Made by a program: the position numbers and the translations under genes. A stretch of 61,592 nt of DNA, taken from Amycolatopsis jejuensis (GTDB taxonomy: Bacteria > Actinomycetota > Actinomycetes > Mycobacteriales > Pseudonocardiaceae). Location: NCBI RefSeq assembly GCF_000717335.1, contig NZ_JNYZ01000045.1, forward strand, positions 1 to 61,592, written 5' to 3'. A model generated the notes under the pieces. It made no database searches. It was not told the DNA's origin and worked only from the letters and a program-made list of their open reading frames with translations. Each line of letters opens with the position of its first letter. The stretch's first letter is position 1. This document shows, in pieces, positions 28,347 to 37,199 of the stretch.

Positions 28347-29494
28347 GTGCCGAAGGGCCCCAGCCGCCCTCGGATGAGGAGCTGGCAAAGATGGACCGCG
28401 ACCAGCTGCTCAAGCTGGGCGGGCAGATGGACGGCGTCGAGCTCGTCGACTATCCGGAGCCGTGGCCGGTCGAGAACACGCGCGCGGAGCGGCGTGCACA
28501 GCGTCTCGTCGCGTTCTGGTTCGCCCTGTCGGCGATCGCCGGTCTCGCGTTCGTGGTGGTGCTCGCGTGGCCGAAGTGGTGGGAGTACAAGGACCCGAGT
28601 GACCCGAGCGGGCACGCGACGTACAGCCTGTACACGCCCGCGCTGGGGGTCACGCTCGGTCTCTCGGTGCTGGCTCTCGGCATCGGCGTGATCCTGTACA
28701 CGAAGAAGTTCATTCCGCAGGAAACCGCGGTGCAGCAGCGCACCGACGGTCCCTCGAAGGAGGTCGACCGGGCCACGATCCTGGCGCACCTCGCCGACGC
28801 CGGGAACCGCAGCACCATCGCGCGGCGCTCGCTGATCAAGCGCACCGCGGGCGCGGGCGCGGGTGCGCTCGGCCTCGCCGTGGCGGCGCTGCCGGTCGCG
28901 TCCTTCATCAAGGACCCGTGGAAGGACACCGAGAACGAGAACGGGCTCTGGCACACCGGCTGGCAGCCCAAGTTCCCCGGCGAGAAGATCTACCTGCGGC
29001 GCAACACCGGCAGCCTGGAAGAGGACGTCGAGAAGGGCCCCTCCCTGGTCAAGGCCGAGGACCTCGACGCGGGCGCGATGGAGACGGTGTTCCCGTACCG
29101 TGCGTCGGAGAAGGGCAACCACGAGGCCCTCGGCAAGGCGCTGACCAGGATCGACAACCCGGTCATGCTCATCCGGCTGCGTCCCACCGACGGTGCGCGC
29201 GTCGTGAAGCGCAAGGGCCAGGAAGACTACAACTTCGGCGATTACTACGCGTACACGAAGATCTGCAGTCACGTCGGCTGTCCCACCTCGCTGTACGAAC
29301 AGCGCACGAACCGCATCCTGTGCCCGTGCCACCAGTCGCAGTTCGACGCCCTGCACTACGGCAAGCCGATCTTCGGCCCGGCGACCCGCCCGCTCGCCCA
29401 GCTTCCGATCACGGTGGACGAAGAGGGATACTTGATCGCGAAGGGCGATTTCAACGAGGCCATCGGACCGGCCTTCTGGGAGCGTAAGTCATGA
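28343..29494 (+). CDS. qcrA: Rieske iron-sulfur subunit of the bcc complex
   Basis: The 383-residue actinobacterial-type Rieske protein is longer than proteobacterial ones. It has an extra N-terminal domain with membrane helices ([20 protein letters not shown] and [20 protein letters not shown]) and a third, Ala/Gly-rich helix. The [2Fe-2S] ligands lie in CSHVGCPTS and CPCHQSQFD. It takes electrons from menaquinol and passes them to QcrC. It overlaps both neighbours by four bases. Confidence 0.96.
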   Translation: MSAEGPQPPSDEELAKMDRDQLLKLGGQMDGVELVDYPEPWPVENTRAERRAQRLVAFWFALSAIAGLAFVVVLAWPKWWEYKDPSDPSGHATYSLYTPALGVTLGLSVLALGIGVILYTKKFIPQETAVQQRTDGPSKEVDRATILAHLADAGNRSTIARRSLIKRTAGAGAGALGLAVAALPVASFIKDPWKDTENENGLWHTGWQPKFPGEKIYLRRNTGSLEEDVEKGPSLVKAEDLDAGAMETVFPYRASEKGNHEALGKALTRIDNPVMLIRLRPTDGARVVKRKGQEDYNFGDYYAYTKICSHVGCPTSLYEQRTNRILCPCHQSQFDALHYGKPIFGPATRPLAQLPITVDEEGYLIAKGDFNEAIGPAFWERKS

Positions 29495-31140
29495 GTTCAC
29501 TCACCACGCCGACCAAGGGCACGAGCGCACTCCAGAAGCATCTGGGCGAAGCCGGGGACAACGCCGACCAGCGGTACAAGCTGGCCGGCGGCCTGCGGCA
29601 CCAGCTGAACAAGGTGTTCCCCACGCACTGGTCGTTCCTGCTGGGCGAGATCGCGCTCTACAGCTTCATCATCATCCTGCTGACCGGCGTGTACCTGACG
29701 TTGTTCTTCGACCCCTCCATGCAGGAGGTCACGTACAACGGCAGCTTCAAGAACATGCAGGGCATGCAGATGTCCCAGGCGTTCAAGACGACCCTGGACA
29801 TCTCGTTCGACGTGCGCGGCGGTCTCTTCGTGCGGCAGCTGCACCACTGGGCGGCGCTGATCTTCGTCGCCTCGATGATGGTGCACATGCTCCGGGTCTT
29901 CTTCACCGGCGCATTCCGCAAGCCGCGCGAGGCGAACTGGGTCATCGGCGGCCTGCTGCTGATCCTGGGCATGTTCGAGGGCTTCTTCGGCTACTCGCTG
30001 CCGGACGACCTGCTGTCCGGTACCGGTATCCGCGCGACGCTGTCCGGCATCGTGCTGTCGGTGCCGGTGATCGGCACCTGGATCCACTGGGCGCTGTTCG
30101 GCGGGGAGTTCCCGGGTGACCAGATCATCCCGCGGCTCTACACACTGCACATCCTGCTGGTACCGGGCATCATGCTGGCGCTGATCGGCGTCCACGTGGG
30201 GCTGGTGTGGTACCAGAAGCACACGCAGTTCCCCGGGGTGCGGCGCAAGGAGACGAACGTCGTCGGCGTGCGGATCATGCCGTACTTCGCGCTGAAGGCG
30301 AGTGCGTTCTTCATCCTGGTCTTCGGGGTGCTGGCGCTGATGTCGGGGTTGTTCCAGATCAACCCGGTGTGGAACTTCGGGCCGTACAACCCGTCGATGG
30401 TGTCCGCGGGGTCCCAGCCCGACTTCTACATGGCCTGGGCCGACGGCATGCTCCGAATATGGCCGGCGTGGGAGGTCTACCTCGGGAACTACACGATCCC
30501 GGCGGTGTTCTTCCCCGGCGCGGTCGGCATGCCGATCCTGTTCGCGCTGCTGCTCGGGTATCCGTTCCTGGAACGCAAGCTGTCCAAGGACAACGTGGCC
30601 CACAACCTTCTCCAGCGGCCGCGGGACGCACCGGTCCGCACCGCGCTGGGCATGATGGCGCTCGGGTTCTTCATGGTGATCGAGCTGTCCGGCTTCAACG
30701 ACATCATCGCCGACCAGTTCGACATCTCGCTGAACGCGACCACCTGGGCCGGGCGCATCGGGGTGCTGATCGTGCCGCCGATCGCGTACTACGTCACCTA
30801 CCGGATCTGCCTTGGCCTGCAGCGGGCCGACCGGGAGGTGCTCGACCACGGGGTCGAGACGGGCATCATCAAGCGGCTGCCGCACGGTGAGTTCATCGAG
30901 ATCCACCAGCCGCTCGGCGGCACGGACAGCCACGGCCACGCCGTCCCGCTCGAGTACCAGGGCGCGCCGGTGCCGAAGAAGATGAACAAGCTCGGCACCG
31001 CCGGGCACGCCGTGCCGGGGACCTTCTGGTCGCCGGACCCGGCGGAGGAGACCGCGGCACTCGACCGCGCCCGTGGCAACGGCAACGGGCACAAGCAGGT
31101 CGAAGGGTCGGAATCCTCGGAGGTTGGCTCCGGCCACTGA
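29491..31140 (+). CDS. qcrB: Cytochrome b subunit of the bcc complex
   Basis: The 549-residue subunit binds hemes bL and bH and the quinone sites. Histidines are seen in [20 protein letters not shown] and in [20 protein letters not shown] with [10 protein letters not shown]. The Qo motif is PAWE-like, in [11 protein letters not shown] long hydrophilic C-terminal tail ([19 protein letters not shown]) is typical of actinobacteria. The family is the target of imidazopyridine drugs in mycobacteria. A hairpin terminator follows the stop. Confidence 0.96.
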   Translation: MSSLTTPTKGTSALQKHLGEAGDNADQRYKLAGGLRHQLNKVFPTHWSFLLGEIALYSFIIILLTGVYLTLFFDPSMQEVTYNGSFKNMQGMQMSQAFKTTLDISFDVRGGLFVRQLHHWAALIFVASMMVHMLRVFFTGAFRKPREANWVIGGLLLILGMFEGFFGYSLPDDLLSGTGIRATLSGIVLSVPVIGTWIHWALFGGEFPGDQIIPRLYTLHILLVPGIMLALIGVHVGLVWYQKHTQFPGVRRKETNVVGVRIMPYFALKASAFFILVFGVLALMSGLFQINPVWNFGPYNPSMVSAGSQPDFYMAWADGMLRIWPAWEVYLGNYTIPAVFFPGAVGMPILFALLLGYPFLERKLSKDNVAHNLLQRPRDAPVRTALGMMALGFFMVIELSGFNDIIADQFDISLNATTWAGRIGVLIVPPIAYYVTYRICLGLQRADREVLDHGVETGIIKRLPHGEFIEIHQPLGGTDSHGHAVPLEYQGAPVPKKMNKLGTAGHAVPGTFWSPDPAEETAALDRARGNGNGHKQVEGSESSEVGSGH

Positions 31141-31150
31141 GTTCCGGTGC

Positions 31151-31185
31151 AGAAGGCCCCTTCCGCGGTGCGGGAGGGGCCTTCT
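31151..31185. terminator. Hairpin terminator after qcrB
   Basis: Arms 31151-31166 (AGAAGGCCCCTTCCGC) and 31170-31185 pair over 16 positions with one G-U wobble and a three-base loop. It is 10 bases past the qcrB stop and 43 bases before the end of the converging gene. Confidence 0.82.
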
Positions 31186-31227
31186 GGCGTCCGGGTGCGG
31201 CGGCGGCGCGGCCAGCGAGCGCGTGGG

Positions 31228-31506
31228 TCAGTCGACGCCGATTTCGAAGGCGGAGTCGGTGTCGGCGCGCGAGTAGGAGCGGAACGCGATGTGGGTGACG
31301 GTGTCGAGCACGCCGCGGACCTTGCCGATGCGGCCCGGGATGAGGTCGGCGAGGTCTTCGTGGGCCTGCACGCGCACGGTGGCGATGAGGTCGACGTCCC
31401 CGGCGCACGAGTACACCTCGGCCACCTGATCGAGGTCCGCGATCGCCTGTGCGGCCTGCGGGATCTCCTCGGCCTCTACGTTGATCAGCACGATCGCCGT
31501 GATCAC
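31228..31506 (-). CDS. Stand-alone Lrp/AsnC ligand-binding (RAM) domain protein
   Basis: The 92-residue protein is only the alpha/beta ligand-binding domain of Lrp/AsnC regulators (ITAIVLINVEAEEI, then VYSCAGDVDLIATVRVQAHE) without an HTH. Such single-domain proteins bind amino acids and may modulate full-length Lrp proteins or act as sensors. GTG 31506 follows GGAGGAA. It converges on qcrB. The conserved position next to qcrB suggests a link to metabolism, but its partner is unknown. Confidence 0.88.
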   Translation of the reverse strand: MITAIVLINVEAEEIPQAAQAIADLDQVAEVYSCAGDVDLIATVRVQAHEDLADLIPGRIGKVRGVLDTVTHIAFRSYSRADTDSAFEIGVD

Positions 31507-31587
31507 AGCGTTCCTCCTGCTTCCTGGTGGTAACCGACGAGCGCGATCGTAGCCGGGATCGCCGCGGGCGCTGCCGCAGCGGGGCGG

Positions 31588-33294
31588 TCAGCCGGCGAGG
31601 TGTTCGAGCGCGCGGGCGTCGGCGGCGCGTTCGAGCCAGGCCCGCCACCCCGCGACGGCAGCCGGTTCGGCCCACGGCCGCGTGGTGCGCACGAGCCGCA
31701 CGCCGGGCCGGGCAAGCCACCGCAGCAGGATGCCGACCTCCTCACCTGGTGCGCCGAACAGCGGACCATCGCCGGGCAGCACGGTTTCCCCAGCGGCGAC
31801 CAGCGCTTCGACCACCGGCATCGGGGGTACGCCCCGCCGCGCGACGCCCGCGGACGCGAGCCTGCCGTAACGGATCACCGCGAACTCCCAGCCCCCGTTG
31901 CCGTCCGGCGCGGCGGCAATGAGCTCCGCGACCGACGCCAGTGCCGCCTGCCGATGCGCCCGGCCGACGGCACGGACCAGCCCGGCCAGCTCGTCCCGAT
32001 GCCGGGCGGCTTGCTCGTAATGCCGCCGCTGCGACATCTGCTCCAGCCGCGCGGCAGCCAGATGCAGCGACCGCCCGTCGTGCCCCGCGATGAGCCCGCG
32101 CGCGGCTTCGACGCCGGGGGAGTAGTCGGTGACCGTCTGCCGTCCCGCGCATGGGGCTCCGCAACGGCCCAGCTCCGCCAGCACACATGGGGTCCCGGAC
32201 GCGGTGGTGGCTGAGATGCGCTGGGTGCAGGTACGGAGGCCGGAGGCGTCGGCGAGGGTGTCCGCGGCGGTGCGCGCGTCGGCCTGGCTGCGGAACGGGC
32301 CGAGGGCGCCCGCGCGAGGCAGCCGTACCACCGAAAGCCGCGGGAACGCTTCGTCGGTGAGCCCGACCCACCAGGCGTGGTGCGGGTTCTTCGACCGCCG
32401 GTTGTACGCCGGCCGATGCGCCGCGATCAGCCGCAGCTCGCGGATTTCGGCCTCCAGGGAATGCGCGCACTCGATCGCGTCCACACGCTCCGCCAGCGCG
32501 ACCATTTCGCGGATCCGGCCCCTGCTCTCGGAACCGGTGAAATAGGTCCGCACGCGGCGTCTGAGGTCGCGCGCGGTGCCTACGTACAGGACTTCGTCGC
32601 GGGGGCCCTTGAACAGGTACACCCCCGGCCGCGCCGGGAGGTCCGCCGCCAGATGCCTTTTGCGTCGCTGCGTCGGCGTTACGTCGGGGAGGTAGTCGAC
32701 CAGCTCCTCGACCGTGTGCACCCCCAGATTGCCGACCCGCTCCAGCAGCGCCTGCAGGACGTCGACCGTGGCGCGGGCGTCGTCGAGCGCCCGGTGCGTC
32801 GGCCGGGTGCGAGAGCCGAGCAGCATGGACAGCGTCGAGAGGCGGTAGCTGCGGGCTTCTTCGCGCGGAATGACGCGGCGCGCGAGCTTGACGGTGCAGA
32901 TGACCGTCGCGCGCGGCCAGACGTACCCGTGCCCGTCGCAGGCGGCTTTCATGAACGTGGTGTCGAAGCCGGAGTTGTGCGCGACCAGCACGGCTCCTGC
33001 GATGAACTCCAGAAACGCCGGCAGCACCCGCTCGATCCGCGGTGCGTCGTAGACCATCGCCTGGGTGATCCCGGTGAGCTCGACGATCTGCGGCGGAATC
33101 GGTGCCCCCGGGTTGACGAGCGTCGCGAACTCGCCGAGCACCTCCCCGCCACGGACCTTGACCGCCCCGATCTCGGTGATCCCGTCCGGCCCCGCCTTGG
33201 TCCCGGTGGTCTCGAGATCGAACACGACGAACGTGGTGTCCCGCAACGGGGTGCCGAGCTCGTCGAACGCCAGCTGCGCCTGCCGGGTCTCCAT
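31588..33294 (-). CDS. DEDDh exonuclease fused to a UvrC-like GIY-YIG endonuclease
   Basis: The 568-residue protein starts with a DnaQ-like 3'-5' exonuclease domain: FDLETTG (D, E), VAHNSGFDTTF (D) and HRALDDARAT (H, D), covering about 20-185. A GIY-YIG nuclease domain follows at about 210-295 (PGVYLFKGPRDEVLYVGTAR) and then a UvrC/Cho-type C-terminal region with a Cys-rich CVLAELGRCGAPC. The architecture is known in actinobacteria (mycobacterial Rv2191 type) and suggests a repair function. ATG 33294 is supported by a DNA-damage-type promoter whose -10 box ends eight bases upstream. Confidence 0.9.
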   Translation of the reverse strand: METRQAQLAFDELGTPLRDTTFVVFDLETTGTKAGPDGITEIGAVKVRGGEVLGEFATLVNPGAPIPPQIVELTGITQAMVYDAPRIERVLPAFLEFIAGAVLVAHNSGFDTTFMKAACDGHGYVWPRATVICTVKLARRVIPREEARSYRLSTLSMLLGSRTRPTHRALDDARATVDVLQALLERVGNLGVHTVEELVDYLPDVTPTQRRKRHLAADLPARPGVYLFKGPRDEVLYVGTARDLRRRVRTYFTGSESRGRIREMVALAERVDAIECAHSLEAEIRELRLIAAHRPAYNRRSKNPHHAWWVGLTDEAFPRLSVVRLPRAGALGPFRSQADARTAADTLADASGLRTCTQRISATTASGTPCVLAELGRCGAPCAGRQTVTDYSPGVEAARGLIAGHDGRSLHLAAARLEQMSQRRHYEQAARHRDELAGLVRAVGRAHRQAALASVAELIAAAPDGNGGWEFAVIRYGRLASAGVARRGVPPMPVVEALVAAGETVLPGDGPLFGAPGEEVGILLRWLARPGVRLVRTTRPWAEPAAVAGWRAWLERAADARALEHLAG

Positions 33295-33302
33295 GATCGC
33301 GC

Positions 33303-33325
33303 ACAGTAGAACGGGGGACCGACAA
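33303..33325 (-). promoter_or_regulatory. PafBC-type (RecA-independent) DNA-damage promoter of the DEDDh/GIY-YIG gene
   Basis: The minus strand reads TTGTCGGTC, eight bases, then TACTGT, and eight bases later the ATG. The known consensus is TTGTCRGTG-N8-TAnnnT; only the last base of the first element differs. It predicts induction by DNA damage and an almost leaderless message. Confidence 0.75.
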
Positions 33326-33985
33326 TCTCGGGGCAACGGAGCGTTGTTGCAGGTGAGACGGGTGGGGGAGGAGTGGTGACGGATGCTTTGGGTGGGGTAG
33401 GCGGGGCTGGTGAGGCGCTGGCGGCAATCGTCGTGGGATCCGCACACGGACGATCCGCCGGTCGCTCCGGGGCATGCGGACGCTGAGGTGATCCCGGCGG
33501 GCCGTTTCCGTGAGGCGTCGTCTCCGGCGGTCTCGCCGGTAGGCGCCCCAAAGCGCCCGAATGCCATGGCGAACCTCTGTCGGCGGCCAATCCGTGGCTG
33601 GGTGGCATGGAACCCGGGTCACCGGATCTCGCCGACCATCCCGTCGCGGCAGTCTTGAGTGGCATCGGCGATCCAGGCGCATCCCGTCGGGTGCGAAACC
33701 TCGTCTACCGGCAGTCCTCGTTGTGGGGGTGTCCCGACAGATGATCAGCGCTGGGCCACCTCTGCGATTGGCGCGAAACGCCCGTCCACAGGCAATTCCT
33801 GGTGTGTGAGTCCCCGAGGCGCAGGAAGCGGCCGGTGATCCGGCGCAGGCGCACCCCAGCCGATGGACCCCACCCCGCCCACCGCCAAATCCCGTCACCC
33901 GGGTCCCAAGCTGCGGAAACCGTCGCCGGAGCGGGGGTGACCAGCGGAACCGGCCCGGTGCGGCGCGGGATCCCCCGCCGGGGCC
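33326..33985. other. 660-bp gap with no convincing gene
   Basis: All frames here are short, interrupted or of shadow composition. A 37-codon frame with GAGGAG before GTG at 33377 is the best small candidate but has no recognisable sequence. I see no repeat, RNA gene or terminator. The right end carries the NYN-gene promoter. Confidence 0.5.
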
Positions 33986-33991
33986 TACCCT
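33986..33991 (+). promoter_or_regulatory. -10 element of predicted leaderless promoter (NYN gene)
   Basis: TACCCT, then GGACCA, then the ATG at 33998. No ribosome binding site is present. Confidence 0.55.
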
Positions 33992-33997
33992 GGACCA

Positions 33998-35377
33998 ATG
34001 CAGCCCCAGCCCGTCGAACCGGAAGAAGCCGAGGAGGCCGTCGGCCCCTCGGTGGTTCCGGCGCGGGCTCCGGAGGAAGCGGCGGCGCCCGAACCGGCGT
34101 CGTGGACGGGCCTGCCCGAGGCGGTCCGTGAGCGGATTGCCGAGCTCGCGGCGGCTGCGGTCGCGAAGCTGTCCCTCTCCGACGTGCCCCGCCAGCTGCG
34201 GCCGGTCGCGAAGTTCGCCCCGGCCAAACGCGCGAAGCTCGGCGGTACTGCGTTGCTCACCGCGCTGGGCGATTCGTCCCAATTCCGCACGGCTGTCCTG
34301 GAGTGGCTGCGCGAGCATCGCACCGACGCCTTGGACCCGAACGTCGCGGACTCCGTCGCGGCCGCTGCCGCCGCGGTCCTGCTCGGCGAGTCCGGCGCGG
34401 CTGGGCGCGTACGGCTCGTCGCGAAGAACGCCGAGGAGACAGCGTTACGCGCGGAACGCGACGCAGCGCTCGCGCGGAACCAGCGGCTTGAGGCTGAGGT
34501 CGTCGAGTTGCGCGCGGCGCTGGAAGAAGCGCGCGGTTCGGTGGAGAGCGTGCGGGGCGAACGTGAGGCGGAGGTCGAGAAGCTGCTTCGCAGGTTGCGT
34601 GACCAAGGCGTACAGCTGCGGCAGGCGAAGGACGCAGCAGAGGCCGCGCGCGCCGAGCTGGCCGAAGGCGGCACGGCGCGCGAACGTGAGATTGAGGCGT
34701 TGAACGCGCAGCTTGAACGGGAACGTCGACGCGTCGCGGCAGAACGGACCCGTGCCGAGCGCGCGGTCGCAGACGCGGAGATGGCGCGTCAGTCGGCGCG
34801 CGAAGCCAGAGAAGCCGACGAAGTCCGGCTGGCGCTGCTCGTCGACACTATCGACGGCGCCGTACACGGCCTGCGCCGCGAACTCGCTCTGGGCGACCGC
34901 GGCGCGCGTCCGGCCGACATGATCAGCGGCACCCGGTCCGGCCTCGGCCCCGGCGACCGGATCCGGGACGTCACCGCGCTCGACCGCTACCTGGCGCTGC
35001 CGAACGTCCACCTCATCGTCGACGGCTACAACGTCACCAAAACGGGATACCCGGAGCTGGCCCTGGCCGACCAGCGCGACCGGCTGGTGCACCAGCTGTC
35101 CGCACTGGCCGCGAGGACGTCGGCGGAGGTCACCGTGGTGTTCGACGGCGCCGGCGTGCTCTCCGTCCCGGCCGCGGTGCCCCGCGGGGTGCGCGTGCTG
35201 TTCTCGGACCGCGGAGTCCTGGCCGACGACGTGATCCGCTCCCTGGTCGCCGCCGAGCCCAAGGGCCGCCCGATGGTGGTCGCGACCTCGGACCGGGCAG
35301 TCGCGGACTCCGTCCGCGCGGCAGGCGCCCACCCCTCCCCGTCGGCGGTGCTCGTCACCCGATTGGGTCGAGTCTGA
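33998..35377 (+). CDS. NYN-domain (PIN-like, YacP-type) putative RNase with coiled-coil region
   Basis: The 459-residue protein has an acidic N-terminus and a helical region at about 35-150 (LPEAVRERIAELAAAAVAKL). A long Arg/Glu/Ala coiled coil spans about 150-295 and a C-terminal NYN domain spans about 335-455: VHLIVDGYNVTKTGYPE, VTVVFDGAG, VLFSDRGVLADDVI and VVATSDRAVADSVR supply the usual acidic residues. NYN domains are nucleases that act on RNA, such as Rae1/YacP in translation quality control. Function here is inferred. It lies between two genes with damage-type promoters, but its own promoter looks ordinary. Confidence 0.85.
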   Translation: MQPQPVEPEEAEEAVGPSVVPARAPEEAAAPEPASWTGLPEAVRERIAELAAAAVAKLSLSDVPRQLRPVAKFAPAKRAKLGGTALLTALGDSSQFRTAVLEWLREHRTDALDPNVADSVAAAAAAVLLGESGAAGRVRLVAKNAEETALRAERDAALARNQRLEAEVVELRAALEEARGSVESVRGEREAEVEKLLRRLRDQGVQLRQAKDAAEAARAELAEGGTAREREIEALNAQLERERRRVAAERTRAERAVADAEMARQSAREAREADEVRLALLVDTIDGAVHGLRRELALGDRGARPADMISGTRSGLGPGDRIRDVTALDRYLALPNVHLIVDGYNVTKTGYPELALADQRDRLVHQLSALAARTSAEVTVVFDGAGVLSVPAAVPRGVRVLFSDRGVLADDVIRSLVAAEPKGRPMVVATSDRAVADSVRAAGAHPSPSAVLVTRLGRV

Positions 35378-35405
35378 CCCGTCCCGCGGGTGCGAACCGC
35401 CGAAA

Positions 35406-35428
35406 TTGTCGGTGGTGCTTCCTACCGT
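35406..35428 (+). promoter_or_regulatory. PafBC-type DNA-damage promoter of the repeat protein gene
   Basis: TTGTCGGTG, eight bases, then TACCGT: a complete match to the TTGTCRGTG-N8-TAnnnT consensus. It begins 28 bases after the NYN gene stop and lies about 65 bases before the ATG at 35494, leaving room for a short leader with a GGAAGG ribosome binding site. Confidence 0.78.
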
Positions 35429-35493
35429 TGCGATCAAGAGATGCCACCCGGACCCGATCCGGGCGGCGGTTGGAGCAACGGAAGGTGTGCCCG

Positions 35494-36774
35494 ATGGAGG
35501 AGAACAGCGCAGGCGTGGCCGGGCTGGGAACGCCGGGTTCGGCTGGTGGAGGCTTGGCCGGAGCGGGGTTCGGCACGGGATCGCCGGAGCGACGGGATCG
35601 TGGTGCCGGTTCTCGGGAACGGCCTGGGCCGGGGTTCCGTGCTGGTGAGGATCGGGAGGAACGGGGACGGTCGCGTCCGCCGGATCGGGCAGGGCATTCG
35701 GATTCGGTGACGCCGGATCACGAGTGGCGCTTAGGCGCGGTGGTGCCGGACAGCGCAGCGCACTCGGGCGGGGTGCCGCCGGACGGGTTCCCGGATGCGG
35801 TGGCGCTGGACGGGGCTGACCGGTCCGGCGTAGTGGCTCCGGATAACGAATGGCGCCCAGGCGCACCGACCCCGGATCGGGCAGGGCACTCGGGCAGGTT
35901 GGCGCCGGACCGGCTTCCGGATGCGGCGCCGGACCGAGCTGACCGCCCCGGCGCAGTGGCGCCGGATAACGAATGGCGCCCAGGTGCTCTGACGTCAGAG
36001 AACGCGTGGCGCCCAGGTGCTCTGACGCCACAGAACGCAGAGCGCCCGTACGCGGCGCGACCGGAGAGCACCGGCCGCCCAGATGCACTGGCTTCGGAGA
36101 CCACAGGCCGCCCAGACGCAGTAGCCCCGGATAGCGAATGGCGCCTAGGTTCTCTGACGTCAGAGAACGCAGAGCGCCCGTACGCGGCGCGACCGGAGAC
36201 CACAGGCCGCCCAGACGCAGTGGCTCCGGATAGCGAATGGCGCCCAGGTGCACTGACGCCAGAGAACGCAGAGCGCCCAGACGCGGCGCCACCGGAGAGC
36301 GCCGTGCACCCCAATGGAGCAGCCTCAGCGGTGACTCTTCCCACGCCAGTGACACCAGCCACTTCCCGGCCCCGAGGACCAATCCACAGCCGAGCCCCCG
36401 AGAACCCCCGAAAACCCAGCACCCCCAACGATCACCGCCGACCCGGTGACACGACACGGCGAGACCCCAGCACGCTCGGCGGCTCCGCTCCCACCCCGCA
36501 ACCCGGCGCGCACCCCGGATCCGGCACCCGCGAGCGGCGGCCCGCCGGAGCCCTCGACCTCGCACCCGAGGACATCGACACCCTCGTCGTCGACTGTGAT
36601 CGGTGTGTCGTGCGCGGGGTGGCTTGCCATGACTGCGTCGTCAGCGTCCTGCTCGGGCCGCCCGTCGGCGTCGTCTGGGATGCCGACGAGCGGCGCGCCG
36701 TCGATGCGCTCGCCGAGGCGGGGATGGTGCCTCGGCTGCGGCTGGTTCCGGCGTCCGACAGTAAGTCGGCGTGA
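35494..36774 (+). CDS. Undecapeptide-repeat protein with conserved Cys-containing C-terminal domain
   Basis: From ATG 35494 the 426-residue product has three parts. A Gly/Arg-rich N-terminus is followed by a central region with a strict 11-residue repeat (such as NEWRPGALTSE and NAERPYAARPE). The last part is a conserved-looking C-terminal domain of about 75 residues: LDLAPEDIDTLVVDCDRCVV, then RGVACHDCVVSVLLGPPVGV and DERRAVDALAEAGMVPRLRL. Its cysteines (C-x2-C and C-x2-C) could bind a metal. I believe the C-terminal domain is the core and the repeats are an expansion. Function is unknown. The perfect PafBC-type promoter implies a DNA-damage link. Confidence 0.72.
   Translation: MEENSAGVAGLGTPGSAGGGLAGAGFGTGSPERRDRGAGSRERPGPGFRAGEDREERGRSRPPDRAGHSDSVTPDHEWRLGAVVPDSAAHSGGVPPDGFPDAVALDGADRSGVVAPDNEWRPGAPTPDRAGHSGRLAPDRLPDAAPDRADRPGAVAPDNEWRPGALTSENAWRPGALTPQNAERPYAARPESTGRPDALASETTGRPDAVAPDSEWRLGSLTSENAERPYAARPETTGRPDAVAPDSEWRPGALTPENAERPDAAPPESAVHPNGAASAVTLPTPVTPATSRPRGPIHSRAPENPRKPSTPNDHRRPGDTTRRDPSTLGGSAPTPQPGAHPGSGTRERRPAGALDLAPEDIDTLVVDCDRCVVRGVACHDCVVSVLLGPPVGVVWDADERRAVDALAEAGMVPRLRLVPASDSKSA
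35968..36297 (+). repeat. Ten tandem 33-bp (11-codon) in-frame repeats
   Basis: Units begin at 35968 and then every 33 bases to 36265. Each encodes an 11-mer of the form [N/S/T]-x-x-R-P-x-A-x-x-P-[E/D]. Two unit types alternate irregularly. Some units carry the perfect DNA palindrome CTCTGACGTCAGAG (35987-36000 and 36152-36165). More degenerate units extend upstream to about 35700. The period being a multiple of three indicates selection for the reading frame. Confidence 0.9.
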
Positions 36775-36943
36775 CACAAGTGGGTGACACTGACTCGCCG
36801 AGCGGTCGGATACGTGCGATGAACGGTCTGTAGCGAAGGAGACGCGAAACGAAGGCGCAGCGTATGACCTACGTCACACTTAGCTCCCGTGCTGGTCCGA
36901 TGGTGTTTCGCGGGACTACGGAGAGTTTTTACGGGGGTCCCGG

Positions 36944-36972
36944 TGGACTCGCCGACGGTCTTTTCGTAACCT
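36944..36972 (+). promoter_or_regulatory. Predicted promoter of the NlpC/P60 gene
   Basis: TGGACT (36944-36949, four of six -35 matches), 17 bases, then TAACCT (36967-36972). It predicts a transcript start near 36979 and a leader of about 220 bases before GTG 37200. Confidence 0.45.
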
Positions 36973-37199
36973 GGCCGAGATCTCGCGCCAGGCAGCCGTC
37001 GGACGACGGCGACGCGGGATCGCCGCCGGTTCGGCTTTGTCGGGGAGTCAGGATCGGAACCACACCGCGTGCGGGAAAGCTGTTGCAGTGAAGGACGGCC
37101 GGAACGTGGGCGGGCGGAGTGCGCGAAGAGGGCCCCCGACCTCTTCCACCTCGCGGTTCCGGCCACGGCGGCCCGACAGCAAAGGAGACCCGCGCGACC
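36973..37199 (+). other. Long structured leader of the NlpC/P60 gene
   Basis: The leader begins with hairpins: CCTGGC and GCCAGG at 36970-36992 enclose CGAGATCTCG, and GCCGTCG/CGACGGC lies at 36995-37010. AAAGGAG precedes the start codon. Leaders of actinobacterial wall hydrolases often carry c-di-AMP riboswitches, but I cannot find the conserved ydaO core here, so only a structured leader is claimed. Confidence 0.4.

Noticed and set aside
36973..37199. c-di-AMP (ydaO) riboswitch before the NlpC/P60 gene
   Set aside because: The context is right, but the conserved core sequences of that riboswitch are not found. Only hairpins are visible.
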